Assembly: GCA_963782045.1 (NCBI GenBank)
Contig: CAWAIR010000033.1
Coordinates: 124,001 to 188,000 of the forward strand
Length of the DNA: 64,000 bases
Direction of reading: 5' to 3'
Source of the DNA: CAVSRC01 sp963782045
GTDB lineage: Bacteria; Pseudomonadota; Alphaproteobacteria; Rhizobiales; Kaistiaceae
Within the stretch, counting starts at the first letter, position 1; each line of letters opens with the position of its first letter. The position numbers and the translations under genes are program-made. A model generated the notes under the pieces. It saw nothing but the letters and a program-made list of their open reading frames with translations. It did not search any database and had not been told where the DNA came from. This document shows, one piece after another, positions 17,469 through 27,696 of the stretch.

Positions 17469-19354
17469 AGCTTGCCGAGATAGCCGCCGGCGGTGAGCCG
17501 CGCGACGATCCGGTCGGCGAGCTCCTCCGCATCCGCAGCCGTCGTGTCGAGGTGGATGTCGGGGGCGACCGGCGGCTCGTAGGGGCTGTCGATGCCGGTG
17601 AAGTTCTTGATCTCGCCGGCGCGGGCCTTCTTGTAGAGGCCCTTGACGTCGCGGTTCTCCGCAACGGCCAGCGGCGCATCGACGAAGATCTCGAGGAACT
17701 CGCCGGCGCCGACCATTTCGCGCGCCATGCGGCGTTCGGAGCGGAACGGCGAGATGAAGGAGACCAGCACGATCAGCCCGGCATCGACGAAGAGCCTCGC
17801 GGTCTCGGCGACGCGGCGGATGTTCTCGACGCGGTCGGCATCGGTGAAGCCGAGGTCGCGGTTGAGGCCGTGGCGGATGTTGTCACCGTCGAGCAGATAG
17901 GTGTGGCGGCCGGCGAGCGTGCAGCTTCTTCTCGACCAGATTGGCGATGGTCGACTTGCCGGCGCCGGACAGGCCGGTGAACCACAGGATCACCGGCTTC
18001 TGGCCGAGGGCCTCGGCGCGCACCTGCTTGTTCACGTCGAGCACCTGCCAGTGGACGTTGGTGGCGCGGCGGAGGCCGAAGTGGATCATGCCGGCGGCGA
18101 CGGTGGCGTTGGAATAGCGGTCGATGAGGACGAACGAGCCGGTCTGGCGGTTGTCCTCGTAGCGGTCGAAGGCAATCGGCTCGGAAAGGGAGAGGTTGCA
18201 GAGGCCGATGTCGTTGAGGGTGAGCGTCTTGGCCGCCAGCGGCTGGAAGGTGTCGACGTCGACGCGGTGCTTCAGCGCGCTTACCGCCGCGCCGACCGTG
18301 CGGGCGCCGGCCTTGAGCAGGTAGGAGCGACCCGGCAGCAGCGGCTCGTCGCGTCATCCAGATGAGATGGGCGGCGAGCTGGTCGGACATCTCCGGTCGA
18401 TGATCGGGCGCGGAGAGCACGTCGCCGCGGCCGATGTCGATCTCGACGTCGGTGGTCACCATGACAGCATCGCCGGCCAGCGCCTCGTCACGGTCACCGT
18501 CCATCGAAACCAGGCGGGCGATCTTGGCCGCCTGGCCGGTGCGGGCGACGACCACCGGGTCGCCCGGCCTGACCCTCCCCGAGGCGAGCGTGCCGGCATA
18601 GCCGCGGAAGCCGGCATTGGGCCGGTTGACCCACTGCACCGGCAGGCGGAGCGGCTGGCCGGCACCGTCTTCGGCAACCTCGATCTGCTCGAGATGGGCG
18701 AGCAAGGTCGGCCCGCCGTACCAGGGCGTGCGCGGGCTCGGCGCGATGACATTGTCGCCCTCGCGGGCGGAGAGCGGGATGGTCACCAGCGTCTCGAAGC
18801 CGAGCGGCCGGGCGAACTCGGCGAATTCGTTGCGAATGTCGACGAAGCGCTGCTCGTCGAAGCCGATGAGATCGATCTTGTTCACCGCCAGCACGACGTG
18901 GCGGATGCCGAGCAGCGAGACGATGTAGGCGTGGCGGCGGGTCTGGGTGAGGATGCCGTTCTGGGCATCGACCAGGAGCACGGCGAGATCGGCGGTCGAG
19001 GCGCCGGTCGCCATGTTGCGCGTGTACTGAACGTGGCCGGGCGTGTCGGCGACGATGAAGCGGCGCCTGTCGGTGGCGAAATAGCGGTAGGCGACGTCGA
19101 TGGTGATGCCCTGCTCGCGCTCGGCGGCAAGTCCATCGACGATGAGGGCGAAGTCGATCTCGCTCGCCGGTCGTGCCGAAGCGTTCCGAATCGGCGCGCA
19201 GCGCGGCGAGCTGGTCCTCGAACAGGAGCTTGGAATCGTGCAGCAGCCGGCCGATCAGCGTCGACTTGCCGTCGTCGACGCTGCCGCAGGTGAGGAAGCG
19301 CAGCAGGCCCTTGTCGCCGTCGGTGGACAGGAAGGCGGCGAGGGGCGGCGGCAT
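17465..19354 (-). CDS. cysN: bifunctional sulfate adenylyltransferase subunit 1/APS kinase CysNC (reading frame broken in this sequence)
   Basis: GTPase subunit of ATP sulfurylase fused to APS kinase. The N-terminal GTPase has CGSVDDGKSTLIGRL and NKIDLIGFDE; the C-terminal kinase has FTGLSGAGKSTIANLVE. Together with CysD it makes PAPS for cysteine synthesis. The frame is interrupted near 17917, 18351 and 19162. At each place a codon contains two alternative bases in a row, for example AC(G/C) or (G/C)TC. Collapsing them restores one continuous protein of about 629 residues, so I treat it as one intact gene. It starts 20 bases after cysD. Confidence 0.88.
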
Positions 19355-19373
19355 CGGCGGCGCGCTGCGTCCA

Positions 19374-20281
19374 TCAGAAGTAGCCCTCGCGCTTCTTGGC
19401 CTCCATCGAGGCCGACTGGTCGAAATCGATCAGGCGGCCCTGGCGCTCGGAGGTGCGGGCCACCAGCATTTCGGCGACGATCGATTCGAGGTCGGCGGCA
19501 TCCGATTCGATGGCCGCGGTCAGCGGATAGCAGCCGAGCGTGCGGAAGCGGACGCGTGCGCGTCTCGGGCACCTCGCCAGGCTCCAGGCGCATGCGATCG
19601 TCATCGACCATGATCCACTGGCCGTTGCGAGCGACCACCGGGCGCGGCGCCGCGAAATAGAGCGGCACGATGTCGATCTTCTCGGTCAGGATGTATTGCC
19701 AGACGTCGAGCTCGGTCCAGTTGGAGAGCGGAAAGACGCGGATCGATTCACCGGCCTTCACCCGCGTGTTGTAGAGCGACCAGAGCTCCGGCCGCTGGTT
19801 CTTCGGGTCCCAGGCATGGCTGGCCGAGCGGAACGAGAAGACGCGCTCCTTGGCGCGGCTCTTCTCCTCGTCGCGGCGGGCGCCGCCGAAGGCGGCATCG
19901 AAGCGGCCGGCGTCGAGCGCCTGCTTGAGCGCCTCGGTCTTCATCACCTGGGTGTAGTGCTGCGAGCCGTGATCGAACGGATTGATGCCCTGCGCCTTGC
20001 CTTCCTGGTTGGTGTGGACGCGGAGATCGAGGCCGTATTTCTTCGCCGTCGCGTCGCGGAAGGCGATCATCTCGCGGAATTTCCAGGTGGTGTCGACATG
20101 GAGCAGCGGGAACGGCGGCGGCGCCGGATAGAACGCCTTCAGCGCCAGGTGCAGCATCACCGAGGAGTCCTTGCCGATCGAATAGAGCATGACCGGCCGC
20201 TCGAAGGTGGCGACCACCTCGCGCATGATGAAGATCGCCTCGGCTTCCAGGCGTTTCAGGTGGGACTGGCGGGCGACTCAT
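19374..20281 (-). CDS. cysD: sulfate adenylyltransferase subunit 2 CysD (reading frame broken twice)
   Basis: ATP-sulfurylase catalytic subunit. The PP-loop MLYSIGKDSSVML and the conserved FGGARRDEEKSRAKER are present, as is the C-terminal RFRTLGCYPLTAA. The ATG at 20281 gives MSRPP before HLKRLEAEAIF. Doubled bases at 20264-20265 (Val or Ala codon) and 19554-19555 (Thr codon) shift the frame; removing one base of each gives a normal protein of about 302 residues. First gene of the cysD-cysNC pair. Confidence 0.9.
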
Positions 20282-20430
20282 CACTCGGGCGTTCTTTCTA
20301 CTCCGACTGCGGCGGGCGGACCCTAGCCACCGGCCCGGCCCACCGCCAAGCATGAAGCAGTCCTCGATTACCGCAAGTACCGGGGGATTTCGCTCAGAAC
20401 CGCTGATCGGCGGAACGGCTTTGCCGCACG

Positions 20431-21261
20431 TCAGCCGGTCTCCACGAGGGGCGTGATGCTGCCGGCGGCGATGAACCAGGGATTCGGTAGGCTTCGGCCC
20501 CTGCCCCGCCCTTAGGCCCATAGGTGAACGGCTTGCCGTCGAGGGTGACCACGGTGCCGCCGGCGGCGCGAAGAATCGCGTCTCCGGCCGCCGTATCCCA
20601 CTGCATGGTGGTGCCCATGCGCGGATAGAGGTCGGCCTTGCCGCTGGCGACGGCACAGAACTTCATGGAAGAGCCGGCGGAAACCAGCTTTTCGACGTCG
20701 TAGCGGCGGATATAGGCGTCGGTCTCCGGCGTGCGATGCGAGCGGCTGGCGACAACGGCGATGCCCCTCGGGCGGCGGGACGCACGCGGATCGGCTGGCG
20801 CTCGCCGACGGCGCCGTCGACCACCACGGCCCGCCAGGCGCCGGCGCCGGCCACGCCCCAGAACAGCTTGCCGGTCTCCGGCAGGTAGATGACGCCGAGG
20901 GCCGGTGCGCCATCGCGGATCAAGCCGATGTTGACGGTGAAATCGTTGCCGCCGCGCACGAACTCGCGGGTGCCATCGAGCGGATCGACGAGAAAAAATT
21001 CGCCGCCGGTCTCGGGCACACGGCCTTCATAGGCGGCTTCCTCGGCGATTACCGGCACGCCCGGGGCGAGTTCGGCCAGAGCGCCGAGATCACCGCCTCG
21101 GCGGCGCGGTCGGCCTCGGTGACCGGCGTGGAATCGGCCTTCCATTCGACCTCGCGCCGGCGCGGCGGACGGTGAGGATCGCCTCGCCGGCCTGAACGGC
21201 GACCGGCAACAGTGCCTCGGCGAGGTCAGTGTCGGCGGGAGAGGTCGGGGCGCGGGTTCAC
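20431..21261 (-). CDS. cysQ: 3'(2'),5'-bisphosphate nucleotidase CysQ-like, several frame breaks
   Basis: Inositol-monophosphatase-fold enzyme that hydrolyses PAP, the by-product of PAPS use, which fits its place beside cysDNC. The metal-binding motif DPLDGTREF and the C-terminal MGTTMQWDTAAGDAI motif are present, and the restored end reads NPWFIAAGSITPLVETG before the stop at 20431. The likely start is the GTG at 21261. At least four breaks occur (about 21226, 21156, 21085, 20770) plus one near 20495. Some fit the doubled-base pattern, but others (21085, 20495) look like a missing base, so this gene is less certain to be intact. Confidence 0.75.
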
Positions 21262-21319
21262 GGCGCCTGTCTAGAGGCTATCCGGACGAGATGAAAGGCC
21301 GATTCCGCCAGGCGCACGC

Positions 21320-21351
21320 AAAGCAAGGGCCCGCCTTTGTCGGGCGGGCCC
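21320..21351 (-). terminator. terminator after ald
   Basis: On the minus strand a perfect 9-bp stem GGGCCCGCC/GGCGGGCCC with a 7-base loop is followed by a T-rich stretch (TTGCTTTG), 26 bases after the ald stop. Confidence 0.7.
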
Positions 21352-21376
21352 CCAGTCGGATGTCAGTCGTGGCGGT

Positions 21377-22493
<1,117 letters not shown>

Positions 22494-22539
22494 GGGGGAT
22501 CTCCCTCGGTAAGAGCTATTCCATCTCTATACTGCAAAA

Positions 22540-22580
22540 ATGGCGCGTATTCCGTGCATTCGCGCTTGCGGAATTGCCAT
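22540..22580. promoter_or_regulatory. two-part inverted repeat between ald and the Lrp-type regulator
   Basis: ATGGC (22540) with GCCAT (22576) and ATTCCG (22549) with CGGAAT (22569) form nested inverted repeats centred near 22561. This is midway between the two divergent genes and is a good candidate operator for the regulator. The assignment is by position and symmetry. Confidence 0.6.
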
Positions 22581-22625
22581 TTGCGCACATAAACTTGCGC
22601 TTGCCCGGTATTTAGAGGTGATTTC

Positions 22626-23087
22626 GTGCAACTGGATGGATTCGACCGCAAGATCGTCTCGGTGCTCGCCGTGGACGGCCGCATGACGACGGTGGAGCTG
22701 GCCTCGCGCGTCGGGCTGTCGCCGTCGGCCTGCACCCGCCGCCTGCAGGCGCTGGAGGCCAACGGGGTGATTGCCGGATACCGCGCCATGGTCGACGGCG
22801 AAGCGGTCGGCCTGGGCATCACCGCCTTCGTCGAGATCGCGCTCGACCGGCAGAACGACGAGGCGCTGCGCGCCTTCGAGCGGGCGCTGGCGGACTGCCC
22901 CAACGTGCTCTCCTGCCACCTGATGTCGGGGACCAGCGACTACCTCATCCGCGTGGCGGCGCGCGACCTGCACGACTTCCAGCAATTGCATGCGACCGTG
23001 CTGGGCCACCTGCCCGGGGTGGCGCGCATCGAATCCAAGTTCGCGCTGCGCCAGGTGATCGACCGCCCGCTGGTGCCGATCGGCTAG
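22626..23087 (+). CDS. Lrp/AsnC-family transcriptional regulator
   Basis: 153 residues. The N-terminal helix-turn-helix (TTVELASRVGLSPSACTRRLQAL) is followed by the RAM effector-binding domain (LSCHLMSGTSDYLIRV). It starts at a GTG. It lies 132 bases from the divergent ald gene and 14 bases before an amino-acid oxidase gene, so it probably responds to an amino acid such as alanine and controls both. Confidence 0.93.
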   Translation: MQLDGFDRKIVSVLAVDGRMTTVELASRVGLSPSACTRRLQALEANGVIAGYRAMVDGEAVGLGITAFVEIALDRQNDEALRAFERALADCPNVLSCHLMSGTSDYLIRVAARDLHDFQQLHATVLGHLPGVARIESKFALRQVIDRPLVPIG

Positions 23088-23101
23088 GGGCGGCGGCGCC
23101 G

Positions 23102-24277
23102 ATGAAAGCCTATGACGTCATCATCGTCGGTGGGGCGGTGCACGGGGCCTCGCTTGCCTATCACCTGACGGCCGATCCGGGCTTCGACGGCAGCGTTCTG
23201 CTGATCGAGAAGGACCCGAGCTTCGCGTTCGCGGCAACGGCGCTCTCGGCGGGCTCGGTGCGCCAGCAGTTTTCATCCGCCGTCAACATCGCCATTTCGC
23301 TCCACGGCATCGACTTCCTGCGCACCGTCGGCGAGCGGCTGGAGGTGGGCGGCGAGCGGCCGGACATCGGGCTTGCGGAAGGCGGCTACCTGTTCCTGGC
23401 GACCGAGGCAGGCGCGGCGACGCTCAAGCGCAATCACGCTCTGCAGACGACGATGGGCGCCGACATCCTCCACCTCGACCGGACGGAGCTGGGGGCGCGC
23501 TTCCCCTATGTGGCGGCGGACGACATCGCGGCCGGGGCCTGGGGGCGGAGCGGCGAAGGCTGGTTCGACGGCTATACGCTGATGCAGGCGCTGCGCCGCA
23601 AGGCGCGGGCGCTGGGCGCCCACATGCTGACCGCCGAGGTGGCCATGGTCGAGCACGATGGCGGGCGAGCGACCGGCGTGCGGCTGGTTGACGGCACGCC
23701 CATCGCGGCCGGCGCGGTGGTGCTGGCGGCCGGCACTGCGACGCCGCACCTCGCCGCGCGCGCCGGGGTGGCGCTGCCGGTGGAGGCGCGCAAGCGCATG
23801 GTCTTCACCTTCGCCTGCCGCGAGGCCCTGCCAGGCTTTCCGCTGCTCATCGATCCCAGCGGCGCCTATGTGCGGCCCGAGGGCGAACTCTACCTCTCGG
23901 GCATGGCCCCGACGGAAGCGGACGACCCGCCGTCGACCGACTTTGCGGTCGACCATGCCTTCTTCGAGGAGACGCTGTGGCCGATCCTCGCCGCGCGCGT
24001 GCCGGCCTTCGAGGCGATCAGACCGGGGCGCTCCTGGGCCGGTCACTACGACGTCAACACCTTCGACCAGAACGCCATCGTGGGGCCCCTGCCCGGCTTT
24101 GCCAATCTCCTTGTCGCCACCGGTTTCTCCGGTCACGGCCTGCAACAGGCGCCGGCCGTCGGCCGGGGGCTTGCCGAGCTGATCGTCCACGGCCGCTACG
24201 TCAGCCTCGATCTGTCGCCGCTCGGCTTCGCCCGCATTTCCGCCGGGCAACCTTTGACCGAGGAGAACGTTGTGTAG
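23102..24277 (+). CDS. FAD-dependent amino-acid oxidase/dehydrogenase (DAO family)
   Basis: 391 residues. The N-terminal Rossmann motif VIIVGGAVHGASLAYHL binds FAD, and the C-terminal GLLPGFANLLVATGFSGHGLQQAP-like end (here VATGFSGHGLQQAP) is typical of glycine/sarcosine/D-amino-acid oxidases. Substrate is not determined. It probably forms an operon with the Lrp-type gene 14 bases upstream. A role in D-alanine or glycine turnover next to alanine dehydrogenase is an inference. Confidence 0.85.
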   Translation: MKAYDVIIVGGAVHGASLAYHLTADPGFDGSVLLIEKDPSFAFAATALSAGSVRQQFSSAVNIAISLHGIDFLRTVGERLEVGGERPDIGLAEGGYLFLATEAGAATLKRNHALQTTMGADILHLDRTELGARFPYVAADDIAAGAWGRSGEGWFDGYTLMQALRRKARALGAHMLTAEVAMVEHDGGRATGVRLVDGTPIAAGAVVLAAGTATPHLAARAGVALPVEARKRMVFTFACREALPGFPLLIDPSGAYVRPEGELYLSGMAPTEADDPPSTDFAVDHAFFEETLWPILAARVPAFEAIRPGRSWAGHYDVNTFDQNAIVGPLPGFANLLVATGFSGHGLQQAPAVGRGLAELIVHGRYVSLDLSPLGFARISAGQPLTEENVV

Positions 24278-24297
24278 GCACAACGCGGTTTGGCGTG

Positions 24298-24325
24298 AAA
24301 AAAGCGGGCGCCCGAAGGCGCCCGC
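24298..24325 (-). terminator. strong terminator of the pyrimidine-catabolism array
   Basis: On the minus strand the perfect 9-bp stem GCGGGCGCC/GGCGCCCGC with a TTCG tetraloop is followed by six T, 25 bases after the binding-protein stop. The stem may also end the convergent oxidase gene. Confidence 0.9.
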
Positions 24326-24350
24326 CGCTGTTTGGCGTTTCAGCCAGAGA

Positions 24351-25328
24351 TCACTTGCCGAGACCGGCGGCGTCGGTGATGTCGTGGGTCCAGGCGCCTT
24401 CCGGCTTCTTGGTGATGATCTTCTGGTCGAGCAGCGCCTGCTCGGTGCGCTGATAGGCAGCCTCGTTGAGCACGCCGTTGGCGCCCTCGGTCAGCTTGGC
24501 GACCTCGCCCATCATGTAGATCTGGTGCTGGAGGTCCTGGCCGCCATTGTCGACGACGATCTGGGCCGACTCTTCGGGATGCGCCAGGGCATAGTTCCAG
24601 CCCTTCATCGACGCCCGCACGAAGCGGACCATCTTGTCCTTGAAGGCCGGATCCTTGAGCCGGTCCTCAAGCGCGTAGAGGCCGTCCTCGAGCAGGTCGA
24701 CGCCCATGGCCGAGTAGTTGAAGACGGTCAGATCTTCCGGCTTGAAGCCGGCATCGAGCACCTGGCCGTATTCGTTGTAGGTCATGACCGAGATGCAGTC
24801 CGCCTGCTTCTGGATGAGCGGCTGCACGTCGAAGCTCTGCTTGAGCACGGTGACGCCGTCGGGACCGCCGTCGGTGGACAGGCCGAGCTTGTGCATCCAG
24901 GCGTAGAACGGATACTCGTTGCCGAAGAACCAGACGCCCAGCGTCTTGCCCTTGAAGTCAGCGGGCGTCTTGATGCCGGTATATTTCGGGCAGACCAGCT
25001 CCATGCCCGCCTTGGCAAAGGGCTGGGCGATGTTGACCAGCATGGTGCCCTTCTCGCGGGCGACCAGCGCGGCGGTCATCCAGTCGACAATGACGTCGGC
25101 GCCGCCGCCGGCGATCACGGTCTCCGGCGCGAGGTCCGGGCCGCCCGGCTTGATGGTGACGTCGAGATTCTCGTCCTTGTAGAAGCCCTTGTCCTTGGCG
25201 ACGTAGTAGCCGCCGAACTGGGCCTGGGTGACCCACTTCAACTGCAGGGTCACCGAATCGGCGGCGAACGCCGGTCCAGCCGCCAGCGCGAGCGCGGCGG
25301 CGAATGCTCCCAACACGACTTTCTTCAT
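24351..25328 (-). CDS. ABC transporter substrate-binding protein (NMT1/ThiY-like)
   Basis: 325 residues with a signal peptide MKKVVLGAFAAALALAAGPAFA. The mature part starts VTLQLKWVTQAQFGGYYVAKDKGF, the signature of the NMT1/ThiY/SsuA-like binding proteins that take pyrimidine precursors, riboflavin or sulfonates. It is the last gene of the array with dihydropyrimidinase, so its ligand is probably a pyrimidine, dihydropyrimidine or hydantoin. The ligand assignment is by context only. Confidence 0.85.
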   Translation of the reverse strand: MKKVVLGAFAAALALAAGPAFAADSVTLQLKWVTQAQFGGYYVAKDKGFYKDENLDVTIKPGGPDLAPETVIAGGGADVIVDWMTAALVAREKGTMLVNIAQPFAKAGMELVCPKYTGIKTPADFKGKTLGVWFFGNEYPFYAWMHKLGLSTDGGPDGVTVLKQSFDVQPLIQKQADCISVMTYNEYGQVLDAGFKPEDLTVFNYSAMGVDLLEDGLYALEDRLKDPAFKDKMVRFVRASMKGWNYALAHPEESAQIVVDNGGQDLQHQIYMMGEVAKLTEGANGVLNEAAYQRTEQALLDQKIITKKPEGAWTHDITDAAGLGK

Positions 25329-25342
25329 GTGCTGCCCCTTCT

Positions 25343-26560
25343 TCAGGATTGACGGAATGACGGATGCCAGAACGTTGCGGCGCGCTCGATCAGCGAGACG
25401 ATGCCGTAGAAGGCGGAGCCGGCCACAGCCGCCACCGCGATCTCCGCCCACACCATGTCGGTATTCATGCGTCCGACTTCGGTCGAGATGCGGAACCCCA
25501 TGCCAACGATCGGCGTGCCGAAGAACTCGGCCACGATGGCGCCGATCATCGCAAGAGTTGAGTTGATCTTCAGAGCGTTGAAGATGAAGGGTAACGCCAC
25601 CGGCAGACGCAGCATGCCGAATTCCTGCCGATAGTCGGCGGCGTAGGTGTGCATCAGGTCGCGCTGGGTCTGGTCGGCGGCCTCGAGGCCGGCGAGCGTG
25701 TTGACCAGCATCGGGAAGAAGGTCATGGCGACGACCACCGCCGCCTTGGACTGCCAGTCGAAGCCGAACCACATGACCATGATCGGGGCGACACCGATGA
25801 TCGGCAGCGCCGAGACGAGATTGCCGATCGGAAGCAGGCCGCGGCCGAGGAAGGGCATGCGGTCGGCGATGACGGCAACGGCGAAGCCGGAGAAGCAGCC
25901 GACGGCGTAGCCGACCAGAACCGACTTCAGGAAGGTCTGGCGGAAGTCGATCCACAGGATGCCGGATACGGGTCCGTTGGGCCCGAAGAAGGTGAGCAAC
26001 TCAGGCGCCGTCAGTTTCGCCCAGACCGCGCTCGGCGGCGGAAGGATGACGAAGGGCACCGCCAGGGCGCGCACCACCACTTCCCACAGGAAGATGATGG
26101 TGGCGCCGAAGACCAGCGGGATGAAGACCTTGAGCACCAGGCCGCCGAAGCGGCGGCTGGGCCGGACGAGGCTCAGCCGCTTGACCGAGACCCAGGCGAG
26201 CATCCAGGCGACGACCACCAGCGCCCAGAAGCCGCCGGCCGCCGCCAGCCGGGGGAGGCCGCTGACATCACCGCTCTTGGCGAGCGCCGCGACGGCGGAG
26301 AGCGCCGTGGCGGCAACGCCGGCGGCGACCAGCCCGCCGACGAACATGATGAGATTGCCGACCGGCGAGACGCGGCGCAGCAGACCGGCGAGCACGGCGA
26401 GCACGATGATGAGCGCGGCAAGGATGGCATTGGCGCCGCCGCCGAGCAGATAGTCCGGGCCGCCGCCGACGGTCGCCAGCGGCAGCGCCAGTGCTGCGAT
26501 CACCGCGAGCAGCGCGATCCAGCCCTGCCAGTTGACGCCGGCATTCGCGGTCGGGTTCAT
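25343..26560 (-). CDS. ABC transporter permease with extra N-terminal membrane domain
   Basis: 405 residues. The C-terminal 250 residues are a TauC/SsuC-type permease with the coupling loop TYAADYRQEFGMLRLPVALPFIFNALK. The first 140 residues contain about four extra hydrophobic spans (roughly 13-33, 43-61, 68-90, 108-128) that such permeases normally lack. The ATG at 26560 overlaps the stop of the partner permease (ATGA). The role of the extension is unknown. Confidence 0.87.
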   Translation of the reverse strand: MNPTANAGVNWQGWIALLAVIAALALPLATVGGGPDYLLGGGANAILAALIIVLAVLAGLLRRVSPVGNLIMFVGGLVAAGVAATALSAVAALAKSGDVSGLPRLAAAGGFWALVVVAWMLAWVSVKRLSLVRPSRRFGGLVLKVFIPLVFGATIIFLWEVVVRALAVPFVILPPPSAVWAKLTAPELLTFFGPNGPVSGILWIDFRQTFLKSVLVGYAVGCFSGFAVAVIADRMPFLGRGLLPIGNLVSALPIIGVAPIMVMWFGFDWQSKAAVVVAMTFFPMLVNTLAGLEAADQTQRDLMHTYAADYRQEFGMLRLPVALPFIFNALKINSTLAMIGAIVAEFFGTPIVGMGFRISTEVGRMNTDMVWAEIAVAAVAGSAFYGIVSLIERAATFWHPSFRQS

Positions 26561-27516
26561 CGGCGGCCCCCTCCCATGCGCCACAGCGTCAGACGCTCGG
26601 CGATGCCGACGGCGGTGACCAGCAGCGCGGCGAGCAGCGAGCCGACGAGCAGCGCCGACCACATCTGGATCGACTGGCTGTAGTAGGAGCCGAGGAGCAG
26701 CTTGGCGCCGATGCCGGCGACCGCCCCGGTGGGCAGCTCGGCGACGATGGCGCCGACCAGCGCGGCGGCGACGGCGATCTTCATCGAGACGAACAGGAAG
26801 GGCAGTGAGGACGGCCAGCGCAACTTGCGGAACACCTGCCAGGGCGTGGCGCTGTAGGTGCGCATCAGGTCGAGATGGAACGGGTCGGGCGAACGCAGGC
26901 CCTTCACCATGCCCACCGTGACCGGGAAGAAAGACAGGTAGGCGGAAATCAGCGCCTTGGCGATGAAGCGGCTGAAATCGGTGGGCAGGTGCATCTGGCC
27001 GGTGAGCAGGTTGAAGACAACCACCACCAGGATGGGCGCCAGCGCCAGGATGGGGATGGTCTGCGACGAGATCACCCACGGCATCAGGCTGCGGTCGAGG
27101 CTCTTGACGTGGACGATGCCGACGGCGAGCAGGATGCCGAACAGCGTGCCGAAGACGAAGCCGACGAAGGTCGAGGTGAGCGTCACCCAGGCGTGGTAGA
27201 GCAGGCTCGACGGCTTTGTCGGATTGGCGAGCACGACGCTGTTGTAGGTGTCGACGGCGACCTGATGGGGCGCCGGCAGGGTCGGCTTCTTCTGGCTGTA
27301 GGCGGCGACGATGAACTCGATCGGCGAGCGGGTGACGCCGGCACGCTGGTCGAGATCGCGCTGGAAGGGCGCGTCGAGCAGGAAGGCGCCGAGATACCAG
27401 ATGGCGATGATGAACAGCACCACCATGGTGACGGCGACGAAGCGGCTCGCGAAGAAGCGCGCCAGGATGCCACGCCGGTCGGACGCGCGGGCGTAGGCGG
27501 TGCCGGCCACGCTCAT
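26557..27516 (-). CDS. ABC transporter permease (TauC/SsuC-like)
   Basis: 319 residues, about six membrane spans. The coupling loop is TYSATPWQVFRKLRWPSSLPFLFVSMK. Heterodimer partner of the permease encoded immediately downstream with a 4-base overlap. A periplasmic loop after the first span (about residues 50-95, QRAGVTRSPIEFIVAAYSQ) is longer than usual. It probably imports a pyrimidine or related ureide together with the binding protein and ATPase of the same array. Confidence 0.88.
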   Translation of the reverse strand: MSVAGTAYARASDRRGILARFFASRFVAVTMVVLFIIAIWYLGAFLLDAPFQRDLDQRAGVTRSPIEFIVAAYSQKKPTLPAPHQVAVDTYNSVVLANPTKPSSLLYHAWVTLTSTFVGFVFGTLFGILLAVGIVHVKSLDRSLMPWVISSQTIPILALAPILVVVVFNLLTGQMHLPTDFSRFIAKALISAYLSFFPVTVGMVKGLRSPDPFHLDLMRTYSATPWQVFRKLRWPSSLPFLFVSMKIAVAAALVGAIVAELPTGAVAGIGAKLLLGSYYSQSIQMWSALLVGSLLAALLVTAVGIAERLTLWRMGGGRR

Positions 27517-27529
27517 CTGATTTCACCCC

Positions 27530-27690
27530 ACCCACCGCCTTCGGCGGTCCCCCCTCCCCGTTCCGGGGAGGGATCGGAGCAAGCCTCCAGATCACCGGTC
27601 TCAACAAGGGCAGAGCCGAGCAGCAACCCCCAATCCCTCCCCGCGAGGGGAGGGTGGTCGATTGCGGAGCGATCGACCGGGTGGGGCGGC
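27530..27690. repeat. GC-rich intergenic palindromic repeat region
   Basis: Contains CCCACCCACCGCC, CTTCGGCGGTCCCCCCTCCCC, CGTTCCGGGGAGGGA and CCCTCCCCGCGAGGGGAGGG plus a CGATTGCGGAGCGATCG hairpin. Such mosaic palindromes are common between Rhizobiales genes, and related stretches occur near 41580-41770 and 43880-44030. It lies inside the transport operon between ATPase and permease genes. No coding signal. Confidence 0.55.
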
Positions 27691-27696
27691 AGGCGA

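Noticed and set aside
25343..27607. A single 754-residue fused permease
   Set aside because: The upstream part is an out-of-frame read of the first permease; two genes with a 4-base ATGA overlap explain it.
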